Shown in pieces: positions 1 through 8,958 of a DNA stretch of 43,395 nt (positions are counted from its first letter, which is position 1; each line of letters starts with the position of its first letter). This DNA comes from an uncultured Sulfurovum sp. (GTDB lineage Bacteria > Campylobacterota > Campylobacteria > Campylobacterales > Sulfurovaceae). Below the pieces are notes generated by a model. That model made no database searches, was not told where the DNA came from, and worked only from the letters and a program-made list of their open reading frames with translations. The DNA lies in contig CACVAP010000022.1 of NCBI GenBank assembly GCA_902727895.1, forward strand, positions 1-43,395, written 5' to 3'. A program made the translations under genes and the position numbers.

Positions 1-574
1 TAATGGTACAGTCTTTGTCAGGTAAAATTCCTGCTGATGCCATCCAATATCTTAACTCATAATTATGCGTAGAAACAGGGTGAACCATTCCAAAACTAAG
101 TGGTTTATAGAACTTCCCTTCTGCTTTATGTTTTGCATCAATGTACTTTTTCAAACTGTCAGCAGAAACAGGTCTTTGTGTTTTGTCTAAACCATACTTT
201 TCCATCTCTTTAATAATGTTATTACCATAAGTAATGGCATTCCCATTAAAGTCCAAAGACATCAATGCTTGAAGATTGGCATTCCCATTAATCCCCAATG
301 TAGCAGCAATCGGCATACCAGCTAAAGCATGTGAAAAGTCGTATTCACCAGAAATTACTTTTTGTTGAATCCCAGGCCAACCCCCACCCTCTTTAGAAAC
401 ATGAACATTTAGTCCTCGTTTTTTAAAAAAACCCTTCTCTTTCGCAATTACCAATGGTGCACAGTCCGTCAAAGCAATAAACCCAATCTTTAGATCCGTC
501 TTTTCTGGTTTAGCTAATGCAATGCTTGTCAATACTGAAACAGCAAGACCTACTTTAAACATTTTTGTTAACAT
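1..574 (-). CDS. NrtA/CmpA-like ABC transporter substrate-binding protein (3' end off window)
   Basis: This gene reads leftward and runs off the window after about 191 codons. It starts at ATG 574 behind a GGAGA ribosome site. The N-terminus has a signal peptide (hydrophobic stretch around GLAVSVLTSIALA). It is followed by the opening typical of nitrate, bicarbonate and sulfonate binding proteins, KIGFIALTDCAPLVIAKEKG, and later by GGGWPGIQQKVISGEYDF. The likely role is periplasmic capture of nitrate or nitrite, inferred from the divergent nitrate reductase at 827 and the wider cluster. The permease and ATPase partners would lie beyond position 1 and cannot be seen. Bicarbonate or cyanate remain possible ligands. 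Confidence 0.85.
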   Translation of the reverse strand, partial: MLTKMFKVGLAVSVLTSIALAKPEKTDLKIGFIALTDCAPLVIAKEKGFFKKRGLNVHVSKEGGGWPGIQQKVISGEYDFSHALAGMPIAATLGINGNANLQALMSLDFNGNAITYGNNIIKEMEKYGLDKTQRPVSADSLKKYIDAKHKAEGKFYKPLSFGMVHPVSTHNYELRYWMASAGILPDKDCTI

Positions 575-826
575 TCTTTCTCCTTATTTTTACATTAAGA
601 TTTTGTTATGTAACGATTATATCAAATTTAATACAACTTTCATATTACATATTGTATATTTTTTATACAATATAAACTTAAAAATACATAAAATATATAT
701 TATTATTGTCTATAATTTAATACTATAATATTAATTTATATTTATAATATATCTATTAAACTGATTAACGTTAGATTAATTGACAATATGATACAAAACA
801 ATAACAAGGATGAAAGAGGCTTATCA

Positions 827-2824
827 ATGCAAGTAAAATCAGTATGTGGCTACTGTGGTGTGGGATGTGGTATTCAGTTTAATGCACAACAACTCATTGG
901 AGATATTAGCTACCCTATCAATGAAGGGAGCCTTTGTTCAAAAGGCGTTTCTGAATTGGTGAGCATTCAAACCGAAACTCGACTTTTACGTCCTGTGATG
1001 CGAAATTATATTAGTGAAACCTATACCGTTAGCTCTTGGAAAGAGAGCATCGATAAAATTGCAAAAGCCCTTAGACAAGCACCCAAAGAAAAAATAGGCT
1101 TTTACCTTTCAGGACAGCTCCTCACCGAAGATTATTATGTTGCTAATAAATTAGGCAAAGGTTTTATTGGGACAAATAATGTGGACAGCAATAGCCGAAC
1201 CTGTATGGCAAGTGCTGTCACTGCTCACAGTAAAGCCTTTGGCATTGACTATGTTCCCGTGCGTATGCATGATGTTCAACATGCCGACTTACTTATTTTG
1301 GTTGGGGCAAATACAGCTGAGGCCCATGTGGTCTTTCACAATCAAATCATTAAAGCCAAAAAAAGAGGATTAAAAGTCATTGTCATTGACCCCCGTTTTA
1401 CCGACACGGCTAAGATTGCTGATTTACATTTACCTCTCAAAGTTGGTAGTGACATTGACTTTTTTAATTTACTCGCCTCCTATATTATTGATGAAGACCT
1501 CGTTGACCATGCATTCATAGAGTCATCGGTCAATAACTTTAAGCTTTTAAAAAATAAGTTCAAACGCATTCCCAAAACCAAAATGCTTAAACGCACAGGC
1601 TTAAGTAAAGCACAATTTCAAGCGTTTTGGGAGCTTTTTAAGTCACAAGAAAACATCATTTCAGCATGGACAATGGGACTAAACCAATCCACACAAGGCG
1701 TTGACAAAAACCTCTCACTCATTAACATTCACCTACTCACAGGTAAAATCTTTAAAAAAGGCAATGGACCCTTCAGCCTCACTGGACAACCCAATGCCAT
1801 GGGAGGACGTGAAGTGGGTGGACTCTCTACCATGTTGGCTGTGCATTATGGGTTTGACAAAAAATCCATTAAAAAAGTTTCAAAGTTTTGGCAAACAGAT
1901 AAGATTAATCCTAACATAGGACTCACAGCCACAGAGATGATGCGTGCAAACTTAGACGTACTTATTATTTGTCATACCGATCCTGTTTATCATTTACCCA
2001 ACCGTCATCAAACCGAAGCACTGATTCAAAAAATTCCTTTAGTCGTGGAGATTAATGCTTATGACAACTCTGAAACCTCAGATTTCGCACATATTAAATT
2101 ACCAGCAGCCCCTTGGGGTGAAAAAGAAGGTACCCAAACCAATATGGATCGTGCCATTACCAAGCAAATGAAACTTACCCGTACTTCCATAGACTGTAAA
2201 CCTGATTGGGAGATTTTTCAACTCATTGCACGAGCTTTAGGCTATAAAAAAGCCTTTAACTTTCAAAACCCTCAAGAGATTTTTGAAGAGTTTCAAGCCA
2301 TGTGTCGCCTTAACCCTCATCTGGATATTTACAATGCAAACTATAAAACTTTAAATCAATCCCCCTTTGTATGGGGTGAAGCCATTCGCAAAGAGCGAAA
2401 ATTTTTTACCAAAAACCAAAAAGCAAACCTACACTTTGTAGAGAACCGTCTCATTAGCGAAAAGACTTCTTTGGAGTACCCTTTTATTTTGTTAACAGGA
2501 CGCACACGTGATCAATGGCATTCAGGTACCAAAACAAATCTGCCAAAAACCCTTTTACACCATAAAAAACTTAATTTTTGTGAAATCCATCCCAACGATG
2601 CAAAGCGCTTAGAGCTAAGAACAGGTGATGCCATTAAAGTCATGTCCAAACAAGGTGAAATAATAAGTGAAGTTTTAATTACGGAAAGTATTCGTGAAAA
2701 GACACTGTTTATACCCTTAAGTCATCGAAAAATAAACTATTTAACCAACAGTTTACTCGATAGTGAGTCCATGGAACCCGACTACAATCACACCCCTGTG
2801 CGAATAGAAAAAGTCAAACCCTAG
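827..2824 (+). CDS. NasA/NarB-like molybdopterin nitrate reductase, short form
   Basis: The 665-residue protein belongs to the molybdopterin oxidoreductase family of assimilatory nitrate reductases. An N-terminal [4Fe-4S] motif is formed by C7, C10, C14 and C37 (VCGYCGVGCG and LCSKG). The likely molybdenum ligand is C126 in RTCMASAV. The C-terminal dinucleotide-binding domain carries TGRTRDQWHSGTKT. There is no twin-arginine signal, so the enzyme is probably cytoplasmic. I chose ATG 827 because an AGAGG site precedes it at good spacing; an in-frame ATG at 788 has no ribosome site. It is divergent from the NrtA-like gene across about 250 AT-rich bases that should hold both promoters. It is about 100 residues shorter than its paralogue at 9795. 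Nitrate as substrate is inferred from family and context. Confidence 0.85.
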   Translation: MQVKSVCGYCGVGCGIQFNAQQLIGDISYPINEGSLCSKGVSELVSIQTETRLLRPVMRNYISETYTVSSWKESIDKIAKALRQAPKEKIGFYLSGQLLTEDYYVANKLGKGFIGTNNVDSNSRTCMASAVTAHSKAFGIDYVPVRMHDVQHADLLILVGANTAEAHVVFHNQIIKAKKRGLKVIVIDPRFTDTAKIADLHLPLKVGSDIDFFNLLASYIIDEDLVDHAFIESSVNNFKLLKNKFKRIPKTKMLKRTGLSKAQFQAFWELFKSQENIISAWTMGLNQSTQGVDKNLSLINIHLLTGKIFKKGNGPFSLTGQPNAMGGREVGGLSTMLAVHYGFDKKSIKKVSKFWQTDKINPNIGLTATEMMRANLDVLIICHTDPVYHLPNRHQTEALIQKIPLVVEINAYDNSETSDFAHIKLPAAPWGEKEGTQTNMDRAITKQMKLTRTSIDCKPDWEIFQLIARALGYKKAFNFQNPQEIFEEFQAMCRLNPHLDIYNANYKTLNQSPFVWGEAIRKERKFFTKNQKANLHFVENRLISEKTSLEYPFILLTGRTRDQWHSGTKTNLPKTLLHHKKLNFCEIHPNDAKRLELRTGDAIKVMSKQGEIISEVLITESIREKTLFIPLSHRKINYLTNSLLDSESMEPDYNHTPVRIEKVKP

Positions 2825-2827
2825 ACC

Positions 2828-2853
2828 AATAAGGTGAAAAGCTTCACCTTATT
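2828..2853. terminator. Convergent hairpin between nitrate reductase and NarK gene
   Basis: A perfect 11-bp inverted repeat (AATAAGGTGAA and its complement) encloses a 4-base AAGC loop. It lies just after the stop of the rightward reductase gene and beyond the end of the leftward transporter gene, so it could end transcription in both directions. It has A/T flanks but no long T run. Confidence 0.65.
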
Positions 2854-2879
2854 TAACGCTAACAGAAAAAAGAATCCCC

Positions 2880-4160
2880 TTAGATTCTCCCCCCTGCTTG
2901 AACTCCCCAAGTAGTTCTCCATCGTGTTTTAACTTTAGAAAGACCAGCTAAAGCAATAACAACAACAGCTGCAAAAATTAAGAATCCTGCTGTATATCCA
3001 TCAAATACACCTTTTGACCAACCAAGAGTTTGAATGAGTGCCGTACCACCAAGACCACCAGCAGCCCCAACAATTCCTGTCATGATTCCAATATCTTTAC
3101 CAAAACGTTGTGGAACCAGTTGGAAGACAGCACCATTTGCCATACCAAGGTTTGCCATGATTAAGAAAAGAACAAAGATTGCTAAGAAGAACGGTAATTC
3201 AATCGTTGCTGTAATAATCACCATAAGTGCCACCATTCCATAGAAAAAGTAAAGTGCTTTAATTCCACCGATTCTATCAGCTATGCTTCCACCAAATGGA
3301 CGTAAAATAGCTCCAGCAAAAATACACAATGCCCCAAAGTAACCAGCAACAACTTTAACATTTGGCTCATCCAACACATCTAATCCAAAGGCTTCCATAT
3401 CTACACTGTAGGTATTCATAAGATAAACTTTCATGTACCCTGCAAAACCAACAAATCCACCAAAACTAATGGCATAGAAAAGGTTGAACCACCATGTATC
3501 TTTGTCTTTAAGTAGTTTTCCATAATCTTTTAACTTTTTAGGACGTGCTGTATAAACAGATGAAGGAGCATCTTTTGCTAAAAATAAATAAGCCACAAAA
3601 GTAATAATCGCCATAACAGCTCCTACTAAGAATACAGCTTCCCAACCCCAAATTTCTGCAATTTTTGGCGCAAAAAGGAAATCAATAACAACCCCAATGT
3701 TACCAGCACCAGCAATACCAAGAACAATTCCTTGTAGTTTTGGTGGATACCATTGACCAGCTTGTGGAAGGGCTACAGCAAATGAAGCTCCAGCAAATCC
3801 AAGTCCAAGTGCAACAATAAGAAGTTGATTATAGGTAATGGTACTACCTAAAGTATATGCCATTAATAAAGCAGCAATAACCACTAACTGTGAAACTAAA
3901 GCTGTTTTCTTTGGTCCAAATTTATCAACACTAAATCCTAGTAAAATTCTAAGAATTGCTCCAGATAAAATAGGAAGAGAAAGTAAGGTTGCTTTCTCAC
4001 CAGCTGTCATTAGGTGTCCAGTTAACGCCAACGCTTCAGAAATCTCAGTACTCAATGGTCCTAACATTGTCCATACCATGAAACTCATGTCAAAATAGAG
4101 AAACGCCATGAACAAGGTCATTCCATTCCCCTGTCCTTTTAATGCTTTAAATCCTGCCAT
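2880..4160 (-). CDS. NarK/NasA-type nitrate/nitrite transporter (MFS)
   Basis: This 426-residue protein has about twelve hydrophobic segments and matches the nitrate/nitrite porter branch of the major facilitator superfamily. Two glycine-rich nitrate signatures are visible: GIAGAGNIG near residue 150 and GIVGAAGGLGGTAL near residue 365. It would move nitrate into, or nitrite across, the inner membrane. The start at 4160 has an AGGAG site. It is convergent with the first nitrate reductase and divergent from the nitrite reductase at 4379, so it shares a regulatory region with the latter. With the NrtA-like protein at the window edge, the organism seems to have two nitrate uptake routes. Confidence 0.92.
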   Translation of the reverse strand: MAGFKALKGQGNGMTLFMAFLYFDMSFMVWTMLGPLSTEISEALALTGHLMTAGEKATLLSLPILSGAILRILLGFSVDKFGPKKTALVSQLVVIAALLMAYTLGSTITYNQLLIVALGLGFAGASFAVALPQAGQWYPPKLQGIVLGIAGAGNIGVVIDFLFAPKIAEIWGWEAVFLVGAVMAIITFVAYLFLAKDAPSSVYTARPKKLKDYGKLLKDKDTWWFNLFYAISFGGFVGFAGYMKVYLMNTYSVDMEAFGLDVLDEPNVKVVAGYFGALCIFAGAILRPFGGSIADRIGGIKALYFFYGMVALMVIITATIELPFFLAIFVLFLIMANLGMANGAVFQLVPQRFGKDIGIMTGIVGAAGGLGGTALIQTLGWSKGVFDGYTAGFLIFAAVVVIALAGLSKVKTRWRTTWGVQAGGRI

Positions 4161-4311
4161 ACTAACTCCTGTTTAGTTTAAGTTATAAGAATAATAACAT
4201 CTATCAGCTACTAATTGATCTTTTAATTGTTTATTTTTTAACCAAATTTTTCTTATTTTTACATATAATTTACTCATATATAGGGAAATGTTTAATTATT
4301 ATACATATTTT

Positions 4312-4342
4312 TTGAAATATATTCTTAATATTACATTATAAT
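4312..4342 (+). promoter_or_regulatory. Candidate sigma-70 promoter for nitrite reductase gene
   Basis: TTGAAA at 4312-4317 and TATAAT at 4337-4342 are 19 bases apart, a slightly long spacing, and lie 37 bases before the start codon. The 218-base gap between the divergent NarK and NirA genes is otherwise very AT-rich. I could not identify a regulator site with confidence. Confidence 0.4.
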
Positions 4343-4378
4343 TCCTTATTAACCAAAATTCATCTATAAAGGTCTTGT

Positions 4379-6298
4379 ATGAGCATTTTAGAAACAGCAT
4401 TTAACAACCGAAATAAGAAACAAAACAAAGTAGAAGCTACTAAAATTCTCAAGTTACCAATGGAAGTACATGCACAGCTTGAAAACGTTGCAGCAGCTGG
4501 GTATGAAGGGTTAGCAAAAGAAGATTCTACTTACTTCTTAAAATGTTTTGGGCTTTTTGATAAAGGTGAAGACTTTATGCTCAGGGTACGTGTTCCCATT
4601 GGTCAACTAAGCTATGAACAAGCTGTTTGCATTGGAGAGGTGGCTAAAAAGTATGGAGATGACTACATAGACCTTACAACACGGATGCAAATAGAACTAC
4701 GTTATATAAAAATAGAAGACATTGCTAAAGTATTGGCAAAGCTTCAAGAAGTTGGTCTTTCTACTTTTCAAACGGGGGTAGATAACCCTCGTAACATTGT
4801 GGCTGACCCATTAGAGGGCTTGGCTTTTGACAATATTATAGATGTTACGCCCATAGTAAATGAACTTCAATCCTTGGTCATAGAAAACACCGAATGGATT
4901 TCTGCTTTACCTCGTAAATTTAACACAGGTATTTTAGGTTCACTGTCTAACTCTTGTAACATCTTTGGGCATGACTGCTGTTTTGCCTTGGCTAACAAAG
5001 ATGGTGAGTTTGGATTTAACATTTACCTTGGTGCAAGAGTAGGCATACAATCTAAAGATGCCAATACCTTTGTAAGTGTAGAAGAAGTACCTGCCTTTTT
5101 TATGGCACTGTTAGAGACCTTTAAAACCTTTGGTTACCGAGACAATCGTAACAAAAACCGTTTACACTTTTTACTAAAAGACGTTGGACTAGAAGCCTTT
5201 CTCGATGAAGTTAAGAAAAGAGCAGGAAAAGAGTTTACAACAGCTGGTCAAACCTTAGTACAGTCTCAAAGCATTGCCTTAGGTGCAAACAAAGTTTTAC
5301 AACGTAATGGAAAGTATGCACATAAAATCGTTATTCCTTCTGGTATATTCTCTGGAACTGACCTCATAGACTTAGCCCAAAGTGCCAATAGTTTTGGTTC
5401 AGGTGATTTACGGTTAACCTATGACCAAAACATCTATGTGGTGAATGTTCCAAAGTCTAATTTAGCTGATTTTGAAGCAACAACTATTTTTAAAAAATAC
5501 AATGAATTCAATAACATCTACTTCAACGACATGATAGCCTGTGCAGGAACAAAAACTTGTAGCTTTGGGGTTATACCCAACAAACCAGATGCCATAGAGA
5601 TGGCAAACTTTTTAAAATCAGAAGTTGCCATTGAAAATGGAATGGTACGTATGAACTGGTCAGCCTGTCCAAAAGGTTGTGGCGTTCATGGCATAGCAGA
5701 CATTGGTTTTGAAGGATGTAAAGCCAAAGATGACGAAGGAAACAGAGTAGATGGCGTACACATCTTCATGGGTGGGAAAATCACCAGAACAGCCTTAGAA
5801 GCTAGACTATTACATAAAACCCTACCCATTACCGAAGCGAAATACCATGTAAAATATCTCTTAGAAGTCTATGCCGAGTTCAAAGAAAGAGGAGAAACTT
5901 TTGAGACTTTTGAAAACAGATACCTTTCTGCTAACTACTCCTACCAAGCCTTGGCTTTTTACACTAAAATCAATTATATTTTAAATGAAAAACTGGGCTT
6001 AGATGTAAAACTAAAACTTGACAAAGAAGTAAAGACGTATAAAAAAGAAAATTTAGAGATATTTGATTTTGGACTAAAACTTTTTAAACTCTTAACTAAT
6101 GAAAAACGTTACGTAGCCGTAGAAGATGCTGAACCTGTTTTAGTACAAGCACGTAAGATTAAACGTGATGAAGTTACTAGCCTAAACCCTAAAGTTCCTA
6201 GTAAATTGAGCGAAGTAATTTATATGATGACCGACAATGACAAGAAAACACGAGCTGCTGTTTTTTCTGAGTTGATTATGGCTCTAAAAGGACTCTAG
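4379..6298 (+). CDS. nirA: NirA-type sirohaem nitrite reductase with C-terminal extension
   Basis: The enzyme would reduce nitrite to ammonium by six electrons in the cytoplasm, using sirohaem and a [4Fe-4S] cluster. The cofactor-binding cysteines are C388 and C394 (CAGTKTC) and C430 and C434 (CPKGC), the normal pattern of nitrite/sulfite reductases. Upstream half-domain motifs include TRMQIELRY and GVDNPRNI. The protein has 639 residues, whereas ferredoxin-type nitrite reductases usually have about 510-560. Roughly the last 110 residues (from about 530, rich in Lys, Leu and Glu) match no domain I recognise. An AAAGG site precedes ATG 4379. Sulfite is an alternative substrate, but nitrate genes surround it and a sirohaem synthase is at 12094. 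Confidence 0.88.
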   Translation: MSILETAFNNRNKKQNKVEATKILKLPMEVHAQLENVAAAGYEGLAKEDSTYFLKCFGLFDKGEDFMLRVRVPIGQLSYEQAVCIGEVAKKYGDDYIDLTTRMQIELRYIKIEDIAKVLAKLQEVGLSTFQTGVDNPRNIVADPLEGLAFDNIIDVTPIVNELQSLVIENTEWISALPRKFNTGILGSLSNSCNIFGHDCCFALANKDGEFGFNIYLGARVGIQSKDANTFVSVEEVPAFFMALLETFKTFGYRDNRNKNRLHFLLKDVGLEAFLDEVKKRAGKEFTTAGQTLVQSQSIALGANKVLQRNGKYAHKIVIPSGIFSGTDLIDLAQSANSFGSGDLRLTYDQNIYVVNVPKSNLADFEATTIFKKYNEFNNIYFNDMIACAGTKTCSFGVIPNKPDAIEMANFLKSEVAIENGMVRMNWSACPKGCGVHGIADIGFEGCKAKDDEGNRVDGVHIFMGGKITRTALEARLLHKTLPITEAKYHVKYLLEVYAEFKERGETFETFENRYLSANYSYQALAFYTKINYILNEKLGLDVKLKLDKEVKTYKKENLEIFDFGLKLFKLLTNEKRYVAVEDAEPVLVQARKIKRDEVTSLNPKVPSKLSEVIYMMTDNDKKTRAAVFSELIMALKGL

Positions 6299-6384
6299 TT
6301 TTAGCTTGAGTTCACCCAAAATAATCATCTGTTAATCTAATTTTGTTAGAATCCCCATTCACAATATTTAAAAAAAGGATTAAC

Positions 6385-6870
6385 ATGAATCAACTCATTA
6401 AAAAAAGTATACTTTCAATAACACTAACATTTGGAGCTGTGGCACTTTTAGCACCACAAGCCGTACTGGCACACTGTCAAGTACCTTGTGGAATCTATGA
6501 TGATAGTGCCAGAGTAAATGCCATGATGGAAGACACAAAAACCGTAGGGAAAGCCACAAAAATTATCAATGAACTGGCTGGTAAAACCAATGCACAATCT
6601 CAAAACCAAATCGCTAGATGGGTTATGAACAAAGAGAAACATGCACAAAGTATTATTACGACTATTAGCGATTACTTCTTAACACAACGTGTAAAAAGTA
6701 GCCAAAAAGACTATACTGAACGTTTGGTAAAACACCATACAGTTATTGTTTCTGCTATGAAAGTTAAACAAAATGCCGATCAAAAACATGTAGATGCACT
6801 TCAAAAAAGTATTGAAGCTTTAGAAGTTTATTATAAACATGAAGAACATAAAGCGCATACAATTAAATAA
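6385..6870 (+). CDS. sodN: Exported nickel superoxide dismutase
   Basis: The start is ATG 6385, with an AAGGAT site; an upstream in-frame ATG at 6343 lacks one. The 161-residue precursor has a Sec signal (MNQLIKKS, then a hydrophobic core ending AVLA) followed directly by HCQVPCGIYDD. This matches the Ni-binding hook of Ni-SODs, HCxxPCGxY. In this family His1, Cys2 and Cys6 with the free N-terminus bind nickel, which requires exact removal of leader residues. Predicted signal peptidase cleavage after A29 would leave His1 as the new N-terminus and a mature protein of 132 residues, slightly longer than the roughly 117 of actinobacterial enzymes. The remainder looks helical, as expected. It would remove superoxide in the periplasm. 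No SodX-type protease gene is present in the window. Confidence 0.92.
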   Translation: MNQLIKKSILSITLTFGAVALLAPQAVLAHCQVPCGIYDDSARVNAMMEDTKTVGKATKIINELAGKTNAQSQNQIARWVMNKEKHAQSIITTISDYFLTQRVKSSQKDYTERLVKHHTVIVSAMKVKQNADQKHVDALQKSIEALEVYYKHEEHKAHTIK

Positions 6871-6881
6871 GCATTATTTAG

Positions 6882-6912
6882 TATCCTAGCATCATTAATG
6901 ATAGCTAGGATA
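6882..6912 (+). terminator. Hairpin after Ni-SOD gene
   Basis: Outer arms TATCCTAGC and GCTAGGATA (9 bp) enclose a second small palindrome, ATCATTAATGAT. The structure starts 12 bases after the Ni-SOD stop. It lacks a T tract, so it may be a terminator or an mRNA 3' stabiliser. Confidence 0.5.
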
Positions 6913-7030
6913 GGCGATCTCTTATAAACCTCTCTAATCATACTCCCACTGCCTAAAAATGATACAAAATACCCTACACTATTTGAACTCTTTCTATTAA
7001 AATAGCCTATTAAGAACATAAGGAAATGTG

Positions 7031-8620
7031 ATGGAAACAAACCCTACACCCCTAGATAGCTTTCTAAACCACAAAGCAGACACAGGAATGCAATGTGGAA
7101 ACTACAGCATCGATGTGCCAGAGCTAAAAGAGGGTGAACAGTTCCGTTTTCATTTTGATGCTACCGTTTGTGTGGGTTGTCACTGTTGTGAAACAGCTTG
7201 TAATGAACTCCAAAATAACCCAGCCGACATCAAATGGCGACGCGTGGGCGAAATGGAAGGGGGCATGTTTCCTGATGTTTCTCAACTCTTTAACTCTATG
7301 TCTTGTAACCATTGTATTGAGCCTGAATGTCTTACGGGTTGTCCGACCAATTCTTACATAAAGTTTGAAGAGACGGGGATTGTTTGGCATGATGATGACT
7401 CTTGTATTGGCTGTAATTACTGTACGTGGAATTGCCCTTATGAAGTGCCTATTTTTAACCCTGATCGAGGTATTGTCACCAAGTGTGATATGTGTCATGA
7501 TAAGTTAGCCGTGGGTGAAACTCCTGCTTGTGTACAAGCCTGTCCAGCAGGAGCCATTGAGATAGAAGCTGTACATAAAGAAGAGTGGATAAAAAATGAC
7601 ATGGCAAAAGAAGGAGTAGCTCCTCTTTTACCCGATGTCGATATCTGTAAACCAACCACACGTTATACCTTGCCTGAAAACATGCCTGACTTTAAACCAG
7701 CCGATGAACATATACTCAAACCAGCCCATGCTGAATTGCCTTTGGTCTTTATGACGGTACTTACCCAAGTCTCTTTAGGGGCATTTTTAGCCCTATTTTT
7801 AGGACAATTACTCTTTTCATTAGGTTTCAATTTACCCGAACCTACATTGGCTATGGCAATGGTTGCAGTTATTCCGTCAGCTGTTGGATTACCTCTTTCA
7901 GCCCTACACTTAGGTCGCCCTATCCTTGCTATGACAGCCATGAAAAACTGGCGTACTTCATGGTTGTCCCGTGAAGCCATCGCCTTAGGAGCATTTACAG
8001 GTTTAGCCTCATTAGTCGCCCTCATGTACTATCTTGATATCAAAGGTTTTACTTTGTTATTGGTAGAAGCCATCACTTTAGGCTTAGGTATCTTCGGAAT
8101 TTATGCTCAATCCATGATTTACCGTATCCGTGCCAGACCAGCATGGAACAGAGTTTCAACCACCAAAAGATTTTTTGGTTCAGGATACCTAGGCTTTACC
8201 CTCATCGCCCTTTTACTCCTAATATCTGGTGGCACGAATGGAGTAATGGTACTCTTAGCCGTAGCCCTTTTAGCAGGAATGGGTCAAGTTTTAGTTATTT
8301 ATGAAGAAGTACTTTTCTACCGTAACCTAGACAAAGAAGGAAGCTTATACTATCAATTTAACCGAAGTAGAATCTTACTCACAGAGCATTTTGGAAAACT
8401 GAAACAAGCACGTCTTTACTCTTTGTTAGTTTCGGCTTTGGCTTTACCATTGTTAGCCATTTTATTTACAGCTAGTGGATTAACTACCTTGGCTCTTTTT
8501 ACCTTGCTTGTTGCCATTATTGGGGGATTACTTTCTGAGTTGGCTGGACGCTATTTGTTTTATAGAACGGTTGTTCCTTTGGGATTAGCTGGGAACTTTT
8601 TTGCTGGGAATCAGAGGTAA
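7031..8620 (+). CDS. DmsB-DmsC fusion: four-cluster ferredoxin domain plus quinol-oxidising membrane anchor
   Basis: The 529-residue protein joins two normally separate subunits. Residues 1-180 hold four cysteine quartets for [4Fe-4S] clusters: C47/50/53/57, C92/95/100/104, C125/128/131/135 and C152/155/167/171, in the DmsB/NrfC pattern. From about residue 235 onward there are roughly eight hydrophobic helices resembling the DmsC anchor, including LPLSALHLGRP. DmsC-type anchors oxidise menaquinol. The fusion would pass electrons from the quinone pool to a soluble molybdenum reductase, here plausibly the NasA-like protein at 9795. There is no signal peptide before the cluster domain, which fits a cytoplasm-facing iron-sulfur part. 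ATG 7031 has an AAGGA site six bases upstream; GTG 7028 is possible. Confidence 0.88.
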   Translation: METNPTPLDSFLNHKADTGMQCGNYSIDVPELKEGEQFRFHFDATVCVGCHCCETACNELQNNPADIKWRRVGEMEGGMFPDVSQLFNSMSCNHCIEPECLTGCPTNSYIKFEETGIVWHDDDSCIGCNYCTWNCPYEVPIFNPDRGIVTKCDMCHDKLAVGETPACVQACPAGAIEIEAVHKEEWIKNDMAKEGVAPLLPDVDICKPTTRYTLPENMPDFKPADEHILKPAHAELPLVFMTVLTQVSLGAFLALFLGQLLFSLGFNLPEPTLAMAMVAVIPSAVGLPLSALHLGRPILAMTAMKNWRTSWLSREAIALGAFTGLASLVALMYYLDIKGFTLLLVEAITLGLGIFGIYAQSMIYRIRARPAWNRVSTTKRFFGSGYLGFTLIALLLLISGGTNGVMVLLAVALLAGMGQVLVIYEEVLFYRNLDKEGSLYYQFNRSRILLTEHFGKLKQARLYSLLVSALALPLLAILFTASGLTTLALFTLLVAIIGGLLSELAGRYLFYRTVVPLGLAGNFFAGNQR

Positions 8621-8674
8621 AGTATTATGAGGAATAACTCTTTAAATCTCAATATAATTGTAATATTAATCATA

Positions 8675-8698
8675 TTTGTGTTACACTTGTAATACAAA
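8675..8698 (+). promoter_or_regulatory. Candidate operator of the DinJ-YafQ module
   Basis: An inverted repeat with arms TTTGTGTTAC and GTAATACAAA (nine of ten positions paired, four-base spacer) lies just before the antitoxin ribosome site. Antitoxins of this family bind such repeats to repress their own operon. Confidence 0.45.
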
Positions 8699-8712
8699 TA
8701 AAGGAGTTATTC

Positions 8713-8958
8713 ATGAAAAATGCAATTATAAATGCTAGAATTGAATCAGACTTAAAAGTTGATGTTGAATCTATTTTAAAAAATCTAGGACTTAATGCTA
8801 CACAAGCCATTAATATGTTTTATCAGCAAATAAAATATCACAATGGAATCCCTTTTGAAATTAAAATTCCAAATGCAGAAACACAAAAAGTTATAGAAGA
8901 ATCACGAAAAGGCATTAATGTCGAAGATTTTTCTTTTGATGAGTTAAAAGATAAATGA
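8713..8958 (+). CDS. dinJ: RelB/DinJ-family antitoxin
   Basis: This 81-residue protein has the ribbon-helix-helix N-terminus of RelB/DinJ antitoxins (NARIESDLKVDVESILKNLG followed by LNATQAINMFYQQI) and an acidic C-terminal tail that would wrap the toxin. It should bind DNA as a dimer and neutralise the YafQ-like toxin encoded next to it, whose start overlaps the antitoxin stop by four bases. A strong AAGGAG site precedes the start. The module lies between the DmsBC fusion and the second nitrate reductase and has no link to nitrate chemistry, so it looks inserted. Confidence 0.9.
   Translation: MKNAIINARIESDLKVDVESILKNLGLNATQAINMFYQQIKYHNGIPFEIKIPNAETQKVIEESRKGINVEDFSFDELKDK

Noticed and set aside
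522-728. Small rightward reading frame overlapping the NrtA-like gene start
   Set aside because: It is antisense to the gene start and covers very AT-rich promoter DNA, with no ribosome site or protein-like composition.
788-829. Earlier ATG for the first nitrate reductase
   Set aside because: It has no ribosome site, whereas ATG 827 has AGAGG and lies just before the conserved cluster motif.
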